A DNA stretch of 64,000 nucleotides from Hoeflea prorocentri. GTDB taxonomy: Bacteria > Pseudomonadota > Alphaproteobacteria > Rhizobiales > Rhizobiaceae. Location: positions 2,542,001-2,606,000 of the forward strand of contig NZ_JAPJZI010000001.1 in assembly GCF_027944115.1 (NCBI RefSeq), given 5' to 3'. Positions 8,866 to 17,579 of the stretch are shown piece after piece (within the stretch, counting starts at the first letter, position 1; each line of letters opens with the position of its first letter). The notes beneath the pieces were generated by a model. The model was not told where the DNA came from. It made no database searches and saw nothing but the letters and a program-made list of their open reading frames with translations. A program made the position numbers and the translations under genes.

Positions 8866-9819
8866 CTATCCCTGCGGCGTCGTGAACCGCCGCCCTGCCC
8901 TGCGCTCCACGCCCAGACGATGCTCACGGACAATGATGTAGAGACCCGCGCCAACCACGATGGCGGTTCCGATAATCATGGACCATTGCGGTATATCGCC
9001 GAAGAGGAAATAACCGATTACGATGCCGAAGACGATCGACGTGTATTCGAACGGCGCGATGGTCGATACCTCCGCATGTCGATAGCTCTGAGTCAGAAGG
9101 ATCTGTCCCAGACCACCCAATACTCCCGCCATGATCAACAGGGTCAGCATGCGAGCGTCAAGCGGCACCCAGCCAAAAGGCAGCGAAAGCAATGACAACA
9201 TGGTTGCCGACAGCGAGAAGTAAAGCACGATGGTGGGCGTGCGCTCGGTCTCGACGAGACGGCGAACGAGGATCATGGCGAATGCGACAAGAAAGGCGGA
9301 GACAAGAACAGCCACCACGCCTCGTGTCTGACCGTTCTGCCAGAACTCTCCGTCGAAAATCGTCAGCAAGGGCCAGGATATGACCATGACGCCCACAAGG
9401 CCGACGGTGACCGCAGACCAGCGATAGACCCTGATCGTCTCACCCAGTACAAGCGAGGCCAGAACCACCATCAGCAGCGGCCTGGCATATCCAAGAGCGA
9501 TCGCATCCGGCAGCGGCAATTGTGTCAGCCCGTAGAAACCGAAGCCCATCGCCGCGACACCAACCATGCCCCGCCAGATATGGCGAAGCGGATACCTGGT
9601 AACAAAAGCCGTTGATAGCTGCCGCCGCGCCGCCAGATAGATCAGCACGGGTATCATCGCCATCGAAGAGCGGAAAAAGACGATCTGCCCAGGCGGAACG
9701 CCGTCGCCCGCCGCCTTGACGCAGGTTGCCATGGCAACAAAGAAGACAACGGACGCCAGCTTGAGGCCAATGCCGGTCAACTGATTGACACGAACACCTT
9801 GTCCGGCAGCCTCATTCAT
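8866..9819 (-). CDS. EamA/DMT-family transporter
   Basis: A 317-aa inner-membrane protein with ten predicted helices made of two EamA repeats, the usual layout of drug/metabolite transporters such as RhaT/YdcZ relatives and S-adenosylmethionine or purine exporters. Repeat-type motifs LGETIRVYRWSAVTVGLVGV and FGDIPQWSMIIGTAIVVGAG close the two halves. ATG 9819 is used; the codon before it is GTG and could also start. It follows the CoxL-like gene by 63 bases on the same strand, so the two may be co-transcribed. The substrate cannot be inferred. Confidence 0.85.
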   Translation of the reverse strand: MNEAAGQGVRVNQLTGIGLKLASVVFFVAMATCVKAAGDGVPPGQIVFFRSSMAMIPVLIYLAARRQLSTAFVTRYPLRHIWRGMVGVAAMGFGFYGLTQLPLPDAIALGYARPLLMVVLASLVLGETIRVYRWSAVTVGLVGVMVISWPLLTIFDGEFWQNGQTRGVVAVLVSAFLVAFAMILVRRLVETERTPTIVLYFSLSATMLSLLSLPFGWVPLDARMLTLLIMAGVLGGLGQILLTQSYRHAEVSTIAPFEYTSIVFGIVIGYFLFGDIPQWSMIIGTAIVVGAGLYIIVREHRLGVERRAGRRFTTPQG

Positions 9820-9882
9820 CACAGTGCTTTGCGGCGCAGGATACGCCCGGTGTGATGATCTGAAGCAACCGGTTGACCATCA

Positions 9883-12192
9883 TCATGCATCCGCTGCCTG
9901 CTGGATAGTTTGCCATATCCTTTGCGGCGTGGTGGGCATCTCGATATGGCGAATACCATAGGCCCGGTCGAGTGCATCGATCACCGCATTGAGCGCTGCC
10001 GGACAGGCGCCGATGGTTCCGGCTTCGCCTGCACCCTTCATGCCCATGGCATTGGTTGTCGACGGGATGTTGTACGTTGTAAAGTCGAATGACGGCATGT
10101 CGTCCGCCCGCGGCATGGTGTAGTCCATCAGGCTGGCGGTCAGGAGTTGTCCGTCCTCGCCATAGATCACGCCTTCGAGCAGGCATTGGCCAATGCCCTG
10201 AACCGCGCCGCCATGCACCTGCCCCATCAATAGGGTCGGATTTACAACCATCCCGAAATCGTCAACGATGGTGTAGGCAATGACCTCGCACTTTCCCGTT
10301 TCCGGGTCGATTTCGACCTCGCAAATATGCGTGCCGTTGGGATAGGTCGCTTCATCCTGCTTGATGTCAGCCATGGCCTTGAGCTGATCGGGATCCTCCG
10401 CAGCGGCGGCGATCTCCTTGTAGGAGATCGACTGGTCGGTTCCGACGACTTTGGCCGCGCCGTCAACAAGCTCGATATCGTCCACGGATGCTTCCAGGCG
10501 GTCCGACGCGATCTTCCGCATCTGCGTGGCGAGCATCTCGCCGGCCCGGTCAACGGATACACCGCCAATCGGTATCGACCGTGAACCGCCGGTGCCGCCG
10601 CCGCTGTCGAGATCATTGGTATCGCCCTGCTTGACGATGATCTTGTCGAAATCGATGCCGATCCGATCCGCAATGAACTGGCTGTAGGCCGTCACATGCC
10701 CCTGCCCGTTCGATTGCGTTCCGATATGAAGCGTCAGGGTTCCGTCGCCATTCAGATGCAGATGTGCCGGCTCAGAACCGGCAAACGCACAGGCCTCGAT
10801 ATAGACCGCAGTGCCGAAGCCGCGGATTTTCCTCCGCGCCTTGGCCTCATCTGCCCGGGCCTCGAAACCGGCCGCGTCTGCGCGCTCAAGCGCTTGGTCC
10901 AGATGTTTCTCATAGTCGCCAACGTCATAATTGCGGCCTGATGCGGTGACATAGGGAAACTGTTCGGGCTGAATGAAGTTGCGGCGGCGAAGATCCGAGA
11001 TATCGATCCCGGTTTGCCGAGCGCATGCGTCGACAAGGCGTTCGATCAGAAGGGCCGCCTCGGGCCGCCCGGCGCCGCGATAAGCATCAACGGGGGTCGT
11101 GTTGGTATAGACACCTTCAATACGCAAATGGTGGATACGGATATCATAGACGCCGGTCGCCATCATTGCGCCGAACTGCGGCACCATTGGACCGAAACCG
11201 TTAAGGTAAGCCCCCATATTCGCTTTGACATCTATGCGCAGGGCCTGGAAGCGCCCATCTTCATCCACCGCCATCTGCGCCTTGACGAGATTGTCTCTGC
11301 CATGGGCATCGGCGACAAAGTGCTCGGAACGATCCGAGAGCCACTTGACCGGCCGTCCCAGGCGGCGGGCGGCCTCCATTGTCAGCGGGTATTCGCGGTA
11401 GTTGTGGATGCGGGTTCCAAAACCGCCGCCAACATCGCCCGAAATCACCCGAATCTTTTCCGTTTCCATGGAAAAAATATCGCGAGCAAGCGTGTTACGG
11501 ATATGATGAACGCCTTGTGAGCCGGTCGTCAGGGTGAAGCTTTCTTCCTGTGAATCCCATTCGGCCAGTGCACCGCGCGGCTCCATATAGTTCGCGACGA
11601 GGCGGTTGTTCGTATAGTCGACTTCAATGATGTGCGCGGCGTCTTTGAAGGCTGCGTCGGTTTCGGCCTTGTCACCCTGCTCGAAGGCGTAGACGCGGTT
11701 TGTACCAAGTTCCGGCCACAGAAGCGGCGAACCCTCCGACAGCGCCGCCTCCATATCCGTGACCGCTTCGCCGTCCTCCCAGTCGATCTCAATCAGTTCT
11801 GCGGCATCCTGCGCCTGCCTGATCGAATCGGCCACGACAAAGGCAATCGCGTCACCGACGAAGCGCACACGATCCTTACAAAGGAGCGGTGTTTCGCGCG
11901 TTTCATTCTTTGTGCCGTCTGGCTGCTTCACCTTCACGTGGCAGCGAATGTCTCCGAGGTCGGCCACATCGGCGGCAGTCATGACAAGATGCACACCATC
12001 GCTGGCCAAAGCCTCTTCCACAGAGGCGATCGTGAAATCGGCTGCCGCATAGGGAGACCGCACAACATAGCCGTACAGCTGATCCTGTTTGTTGAAGTCG
12101 TCGGTATACCTGCCCTGGCCACGAACCAGAGCATCATCTTCTTTTCGCAGCGCGGAGGCCCCAACGCCGAACTTCGGTGTCACGATATTCAT
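9883..12192 (-). CDS. form II CoxL-like molybdenum hydroxylase large subunit (orphan)
   Basis: A molybdopterin-cytosine-dinucleotide subunit of the xanthine dehydrogenase/CO dehydrogenase family, 769 aa. The active-site loop reads AYRGAGR (370-376), the form II type, not the AYXCSFR of true CO dehydrogenase. The catalytic-base glutamate is at about 723 in GAGEAGTIG. Form II enzymes oxidise aldehydes or N-heterocycles; the substrate is unknown. The usual partners, a 2Fe-2S small subunit and an FAD subunit, are not next to it: it lies between a DMT transporter and divergent pepN. ATG 12192 begins the conserved FGVGASALRKEDDALVRG segment. Confidence 0.88.
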   Translation of the reverse strand: MNIVTPKFGVGASALRKEDDALVRGQGRYTDDFNKQDQLYGYVVRSPYAAADFTIASVEEALASDGVHLVMTAADVADLGDIRCHVKVKQPDGTKNETRETPLLCKDRVRFVGDAIAFVVADSIRQAQDAAELIEIDWEDGEAVTDMEAALSEGSPLLWPELGTNRVYAFEQGDKAETDAAFKDAAHIIEVDYTNNRLVANYMEPRGALAEWDSQEESFTLTTGSQGVHHIRNTLARDIFSMETEKIRVISGDVGGGFGTRIHNYREYPLTMEAARRLGRPVKWLSDRSEHFVADAHGRDNLVKAQMAVDEDGRFQALRIDVKANMGAYLNGFGPMVPQFGAMMATGVYDIRIHHLRIEGVYTNTTPVDAYRGAGRPEAALLIERLVDACARQTGIDISDLRRRNFIQPEQFPYVTASGRNYDVGDYEKHLDQALERADAAGFEARADEAKARRKIRGFGTAVYIEACAFAGSEPAHLHLNGDGTLTLHIGTQSNGQGHVTAYSQFIADRIGIDFDKIIVKQGDTNDLDSGGGTGGSRSIPIGGVSVDRAGEMLATQMRKIASDRLEASVDDIELVDGAAKVVGTDQSISYKEIAAAAEDPDQLKAMADIKQDEATYPNGTHICEVEIDPETGKCEVIAYTIVDDFGMVVNPTLLMGQVHGGAVQGIGQCLLEGVIYGEDGQLLTASLMDYTMPRADDMPSFDFTTYNIPSTTNAMGMKGAGEAGTIGACPAALNAVIDALDRAYGIRHIEMPTTPQRIWQTIQQAADA

Positions 12193-12374
12193 CTGAAAAC
12201 CTGCGATTAGGAAATGTAAGGCGGAACAGGTGCCCCGTCCTGCACAGTTATAGAGCGCGGTCGCGGCCTTGTCACGTTGCCGGGCTAAGCACAGTGCGGT
12301 TGTTTGCAATTGACGCAGCAGCCGATGCGGGACTATGGCATGAGCTGCGACAGCAGAAAAAAACGGGTAAAACC

Positions 12375-15023
12375 ATGAAAACCGACACCGGGCAGGACGT
12401 ACGCCTTGAGGATTACAGGCCAACCGATTTCGAGATCGAGACGGTTGACCTGACCTTCCGGCTCGACCCGGCCCAAACGCGTGTCACCAGCCGAATCGCC
12501 CTTCGTCGCCGCTCCGGCACCAAAGCCGATGTGCCGCTTGTTCTGGATGGCGACGAACTCAATCTGGTCGCACTCAAGATTAATGATGTGGCCGCCGACA
12601 ATGAATGCTTTGCGGCAACGCCGTCCAGCCTCGAGATCCGCGACCTTCCGGAAACGGAAGTCTTCACGCTGGAAATCGTCACCGAAATTGCGCCGGCGGA
12701 AAACACCAAGCTCATGGGACTTTACCGGTCCAACGGAGTTTACTGCACGCAGTGCGAAGCCGAGGGGTTTCGCCGGATCACCTATTTCCTTGATCGTCCG
12801 GACGTGCTTGCCGTCTTCACGACGTGCATCGAAGCGCCGACGAATGACGCTCCCTTGCTGCTTTCAAACGGCAATCCCGGCGAAACAGGCGAACTCGGTG
12901 ACGGCTGGCATTTCGCCGTCTGGCACGATCCACATCCCAAGCCCTCCTATCTTTTCGCGCTGGTGGCGGGTGATCTGGCGGTTGTCAGGGACTGGTTCGT
13001 CACGCGGTCGGGAAAGCCGGTGGTGCTGGAAATCTATGTCGAGCACGGCAAGCAGATACGCGCGAACTACGCAATGGACGCTCTCAAACGCGCCATGAGC
13101 TGGGACGAGGAGCGTTTCGGGCGCGAATACGACCTGAGCGTTTTCATGATCGTGGCCGTGTCGGATTTCAACATGGGGGCCATGGAGAACAAGGGCCTCA
13201 ATATCTTCAACGATAAATATGTGCTGGCCGATTCCGATACGGCCACCGACGCGGACTACGCCAATATCGAGGCGATTATCGCGCATGAATATTTCCACAA
13301 CTGGACGGGAAACCGCATCACCTGCCGCGACTGGTTTCAACTGTGCCTGAAGGAGGGCCTGACGGTCTACCGGGACCATGAGTTTTCGGCCGACATGCGT
13401 TCGCGCCCGGTCAAGCGCATCGCAGAGGTCCGGCTTCTGAAGGCGCACCAGTTTCCTGAAGACAGCGGACCGCTCGCTCATCCGGTGCGTCCCGAGCACT
13501 ACAGCGAAATCAATAATTTCTACACGGCCACGGTTTATGAGAAGGGCTCGGAAGTCGTGCGGATGCTGGCGACAATTCTTGGTCCGACGGAGTTCAAGGC
13601 CGGTCTTGATCTTTACTTTTCGCGTCACGATGGCGATGCGGCGACGATCGAGGATTTTCTCAAATGCTTTGAGGACGCGAACCAGGTCAAACTCACGCAG
13701 TTCGCCCTGTGGTACCGCCAGGCCGGTACGCCGGTGTTGACGGTCAGCGCGCGGTTTGACGGTCGTGCAAGAAAGCTGATGCTGGATATCGAGCAATCGG
13801 CTCCGGCGACACCCGGCCAACCCAAGAAGAGACCAATGCACATTCCCTTGCGCTTTGGCCTGATCGATGCCGATGGCGCAGAAATCAAAACCTCGGATAT
13901 CGAGGGCATCGATGTCACCGGCGACGTTATGCATGTCAAACGGCGCGCCCATAAGATCGTTATCAGCAAGGTCAGGAAACGGCCGGTCATCTCGCTGAAC
14001 CGAAGCTTTTCCGCGCCGATCAATATCCACTTTGAACAGGGAACCGAGGACCTGTTCCATCTCGCACGTTTTGAAACGGATGCCTATTCACGCTGGCAAG
14101 CGCTCAATGAGCTGGCTCTACGCGGGCTTATCGCCGCCACGGGCGCCGTACGTGACGACACGGATATCGTACCGGACGAAGCACTGGTCTCGGGCATTAT
14201 CGCCAGCCTTGAAGACGGAACGCTCGAGCCGGCGATGCGTGCACAGGCCGTATTGCTGCCCGGCGAGGCCGATATTGCCCGGGAGTTGGGCAACAATATT
14301 GATCCGGATGCCATTTTCGAAGCGCGCAACGGTGTTCTGGACATTGTCGCCATGACCGGAGCGGACGCGTTTGACAAAGTCGCCGATGGCTTCACACCGA
14401 GTGGTCGCTACACCCCGGATGCTGAAAGTGCCGGAAAGCGCGCACTCTATCTCGCCGCGCTTGATTACCTGAGCCGCATCAGTCTTCCCGCAGACGCTTT
14501 GCTGCCGATCTTCCGTTCTGCCGACAACATGACCATCATGGCCGGCGTACTGGCCATTCTCGCCCATCGCTTCCCTGAAACCGCGGCGGCAGAAACCGCC
14601 CTGGCGGAGTTTGAACTGCGTTTCAGGGAAAATCCGCTGGTGATCGATAAATGGCTTCAGATACAGGCGACCATCCCGGGACAGGCAACGCTTGCCCGCG
14701 TCAAGCAGCTCATGGGCAGCAACCATTTCTCAATCGAGAATCCCAACAGGGTCCGTGCATTGATCGGCAGTTTCAGCGCTGGCAATCCAACCGGCTTCAA
14801 CAGGGCAGACGGGGCGGCCTTTGCATTCCTTGCCGGACTGATCATTGAACTGGACGCACGCAACCCGCAGGTCGCCGCACGTATCCTGACGTCGATGCGC
14901 TCCTGGAAATCGCTTGAACCCGTGCGCCAGGAAAAAGCGCGTACCGCGCTTGTCGCCATATCCGAGCAGCCGTCGCTGTCCCCCGATGTGCGCGACATAA
15001 CGGACCGGACACTCGGTCAATAA
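12375..15023 (+). CDS. pepN: aminopeptidase N (M1 family)
   Basis: Zinc metallopeptidase that removes N-terminal residues from peptides in the cytosol. The 882 aa match the ~870-aa Escherichia coli enzyme. The exopeptidase motif GAMEN is at 268-272. The zinc site HEYFH (H304, E305, H308) is completed by E327 in the KEGLTVYRD stretch. The C-terminal third has the helical-repeat domain of PepN. ATG 12375 is chosen because the family's conserved DYRPTDFEIETVDL segment begins 15 codons later; longer in-frame reading overlaps the divergent molybdenum hydroxylase start. It is divergent from that gene with a 182-base gap. Confidence 0.95.
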   Translation: MKTDTGQDVRLEDYRPTDFEIETVDLTFRLDPAQTRVTSRIALRRRSGTKADVPLVLDGDELNLVALKINDVAADNECFAATPSSLEIRDLPETEVFTLEIVTEIAPAENTKLMGLYRSNGVYCTQCEAEGFRRITYFLDRPDVLAVFTTCIEAPTNDAPLLLSNGNPGETGELGDGWHFAVWHDPHPKPSYLFALVAGDLAVVRDWFVTRSGKPVVLEIYVEHGKQIRANYAMDALKRAMSWDEERFGREYDLSVFMIVAVSDFNMGAMENKGLNIFNDKYVLADSDTATDADYANIEAIIAHEYFHNWTGNRITCRDWFQLCLKEGLTVYRDHEFSADMRSRPVKRIAEVRLLKAHQFPEDSGPLAHPVRPEHYSEINNFYTATVYEKGSEVVRMLATILGPTEFKAGLDLYFSRHDGDAATIEDFLKCFEDANQVKLTQFALWYRQAGTPVLTVSARFDGRARKLMLDIEQSAPATPGQPKKRPMHIPLRFGLIDADGAEIKTSDIEGIDVTGDVMHVKRRAHKIVISKVRKRPVISLNRSFSAPINIHFEQGTEDLFHLARFETDAYSRWQALNELALRGLIAATGAVRDDTDIVPDEALVSGIIASLEDGTLEPAMRAQAVLLPGEADIARELGNNIDPDAIFEARNGVLDIVAMTGADAFDKVADGFTPSGRYTPDAESAGKRALYLAALDYLSRISLPADALLPIFRSADNMTIMAGVLAILAHRFPETAAAETALAEFELRFRENPLVIDKWLQIQATIPGQATLARVKQLMGSNHFSIENPNRVRALIGSFSAGNPTGFNRADGAAFAFLAGLIIELDARNPQVAARILTSMRSWKSLEPVRQEKARTALVAISEQPSLSPDVRDITDRTLGQ

Positions 15024-15127
15024 CGCCCTCTTCCACAGGGTGATTTGCCTCACTGTTGGCGGGTCGACCCGGCGCAGCCGCTGTTCAGTGTTGCGTTCAG
15101 GCTGAATTTCCCAGCGATATTAGAGGG

Positions 15128-15142
15128 TTAAAAAAGAATTAA
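15128..15142 (+). promoter_or_regulatory. CtrA-type box TTAA-N7-TTAA upstream of the PleC-like gene
   Basis: A perfect TTAA-N7-TTAA (TTAA at 15128-15131 and 15139-15142) lies about 95 bases before the proposed start of the PleC-like kinase gene. This is the full consensus for the cell-cycle regulator CtrA of alphaproteobacteria. CtrA sits downstream of the PleC/DivJ-DivK pathway, so the position would make a feedback loop. The site is real in the sequence; binding is inference. Confidence 0.5.
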
Positions 15143-15236
15143 TGAGGGGGCTGGACAAGGCGAATCACCTTTGATTCATTAGGGCAGGTTCGGACATGCG
15201 GCTGCCGAATCACTTTTGAGTACGCAGGTGGGACAG

Positions 15237-17564
15237 ATGGCAGAAGCGCGGCAAGCGGGCGCTACTGAACGAGGGAGTCTATCCGGAGTGCGCGACGGCC
15301 AGGATTGGCGGTCCGACCTCGCGGGTCATGCGAAGATCTTCGCCGAGCCTGCCCATAGCCGCCTGGTGAAGGCTGAGCCCTTCCTCAAACGGTCTATCCC
15401 GATCCTGATCGTTGCATTTCTTATCGTCATCGCGACGGCGCGCATGGTCGACCTGCTGGAGGAACGCAACCGGCTGGAAGACGGCGCCCGGCAGGCAACA
15501 GCGCTCACCGCAGTTGCTGCAACGGCGATTTTGGCACCGGACCGGTCAGCGCTTGCATCGCAGCATCGCTGGAACGTGGAGCTTCGCATGGGCAATGCCC
15601 TGCCTTCCACCCTCATTACCCATGGTCGCTTCGTATTGGTCTCAAACATCGATGGCCGGGTTTTTGCCGCCACATCCTATGGCAACAGCTTCGTGGGACG
15701 CAGCCTTGACCAGATCGTTCCGGCCTCTTCGCCGCTGAGCCTGTTCGGAGTACGCGCCGGGGTTCATGAAGTCGAATACCGGGGACAGAGCTATTTTGCG
15801 GCGCAATCGCTCCTGCCCGCCGGTGGCAGCGTTACGGTTCTGACACCGGTGTCGCGGGTTATCGGGCCCTGGAAACAGGAGGTCTCGGTGAATGTGACAC
15901 TGTTTGCCGCGACATCCAGCATCCTGCTGATCATCCTTTACGCCTATTTCTCGCAGGCATCGCGGGCTCGTAACGCGGACGAAATCTATCTGGAGGCCCA
16001 CCATCGCGTCGACACCGCGCTATCGCGCGGGCGGTGCGGGCTTTGGGACTGGGATCTTGATCGCGGCGGCCTCTACTGGTCGCGATCGATGTACGAGATA
16101 CTCGGTCTGGCGCCGCGCGATTGCGTGCTTTCTCACGCTGAAGTCGCCAAGCTTGTCCATCCGGACGACCGCAGCCTCCTGGACATCGCCCGTACCTCCT
16201 CGGGTACAAATGCGCAGCAACTGGATCACACGTTCCGCATGCGCCATGCCGATGGACACTATGTTGTCCTGCGCGCGCGCGGGCAGATTACCGGCGGCCC
16301 CAAAGGAGCCCGGCATCTGATCGGCATTGCCATGGATGTCAGCGAGCAGCAACGGCTCGCCCAACGCACCGTCGAGGCAGATCAGCGCCTGTTCGAAGCC
16401 GTCGAAAGCACCTCCGAAGCCTTTGTCCTTTGGGACCGGGACAGCCGGCTGGTCATGTGCAACTCGAAGTTCCAGCATATTTACGGTCTTTCTGACGAGG
16501 CCGTCCTGCCCGGGGCGGACAAGGCCAGCGTTCTTGCCGCGGCCGACCGGCCCGTGGTGAAAAAGACAATCGCCGCCTCGGATGGCCCCACACATGCCAA
16601 GAGCATGGAAGTGCAGCTTGCCGATGGCCGCTGGCTTCAGATCAACGAACGGGCGACACGCGATGGCGGTTCCGTGTCGGTCGGCACCGATATCACCCAG
16701 CTCAAGCGGCATCAGGACAGGCTGCGCGACTCCGAAAAGCGCCTGATGGCGAGCATTGGCGACCTTTCTGCATCGCAAAGCCGCTTGGAGGAAAAGGCTG
16801 TCGAACTCAGCGACCTCAATGCCAAATATCTGGCGGAGAAAGACCGGGCCGAGGCGGCCAACAAGGCCAAATCGGACTTCCTGGCTAATATGTCGCACGA
16901 ATTGCGCACGCCGCTGAACGCCATTATCGGCTTTTCCGAAATCCTGCAGAGCGGCATGTTCGGCCCGCTCGGATCGGACAAATACTGCGAATATGCCGAC
17001 GATATCAACAATAGCGGCAAGCATCTGCTCGGTCTGATCAACGATATCCTCGACATGTCCAAGATCGAGGCCGGTCAGCTGAACCTGGCCTGCGAGCGTG
17101 TGGATATCGCGCCGCTTATCGAGGAAACGTTGAGGCTTGTTGCCGTTCAGGCCGGAGCCAAGTCCATCAAGCTGGATTCGAAAATCTCCGCCGGACTGAC
17201 GCTTCATGCGGACCGCAGAGCGATCAAGCAGGTCGTCTTGAACCTGCTCTCAAATGCCACGAAGTTCACCGAGGACGGCGGCAGGATCCTCGTTCGTGCC
17301 CGCAAATACTCAGATGCGGTGACGCTGACGATCGAAGACACGGGTATCGGCATTCCAAAACGCTACATGAAGCGCATCGGACAACCTTTTGAGCAGGTTC
17401 AAAACCAGTTCTCCAAGAGCTGCGGCGGATCGGGGCTGGGCCTTGCCATTTCCAGGGCACTTATCGCCCTTCACGGCGGGGCGATGAAAATCCGCTCGAC
17501 TCCGGATGTGGGAACAATCGTCTCGTTGCGATTGCCGCTGAACCCTCAGAAAAAATTCAGCTGA
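15237..17564 (+). CDS. pleC: PleC-like sensor histidine kinase/phosphatase with PAS domains
   Basis: Membrane sensor kinase of about 775 aa. Two hydrophobic helices (about residues 48-66 and 220-240) bracket a ~150-aa periplasmic region. Then come two PAS-type domains (about 265-375 and 385-490), a coiled coil, and a HisKA domain with H554 in SHELRTPLNAIIGF. The MFGPLG...YADDI...LINDILDMSKIEAG stretch is typical of the PdhS family (PleC, DivJ). An HATPase domain ends the protein (DTGIGI, GSGLGL). PleC acts mainly as DivK phosphatase in polarity control. Its place beside glnE and the degP cluster fits pleC in Sinorhizobium as I remember it. ATG 15237 follows GGTGGGA; TTG 15216 is an alternative. 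Confidence 0.75.
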   Translation: MAEARQAGATERGSLSGVRDGQDWRSDLAGHAKIFAEPAHSRLVKAEPFLKRSIPILIVAFLIVIATARMVDLLEERNRLEDGARQATALTAVAATAILAPDRSALASQHRWNVELRMGNALPSTLITHGRFVLVSNIDGRVFAATSYGNSFVGRSLDQIVPASSPLSLFGVRAGVHEVEYRGQSYFAAQSLLPAGGSVTVLTPVSRVIGPWKQEVSVNVTLFAATSSILLIILYAYFSQASRARNADEIYLEAHHRVDTALSRGRCGLWDWDLDRGGLYWSRSMYEILGLAPRDCVLSHAEVAKLVHPDDRSLLDIARTSSGTNAQQLDHTFRMRHADGHYVVLRARGQITGGPKGARHLIGIAMDVSEQQRLAQRTVEADQRLFEAVESTSEAFVLWDRDSRLVMCNSKFQHIYGLSDEAVLPGADKASVLAAADRPVVKKTIAASDGPTHAKSMEVQLADGRWLQINERATRDGGSVSVGTDITQLKRHQDRLRDSEKRLMASIGDLSASQSRLEEKAVELSDLNAKYLAEKDRAEAANKAKSDFLANMSHELRTPLNAIIGFSEILQSGMFGPLGSDKYCEYADDINNSGKHLLGLINDILDMSKIEAGQLNLACERVDIAPLIEETLRLVAVQAGAKSIKLDSKISAGLTLHADRRAIKQVVLNLLSNATKFTEDGGRILVRARKYSDAVTLTIEDTGIGIPKRYMKRIGQPFEQVQNQFSKSCGGSGLGLAISRALIALHGGAMKIRSTPDVGTIVSLRLPLNPQKKFS

Positions 17565-17579
17565 CCGCAACACGTAGGG

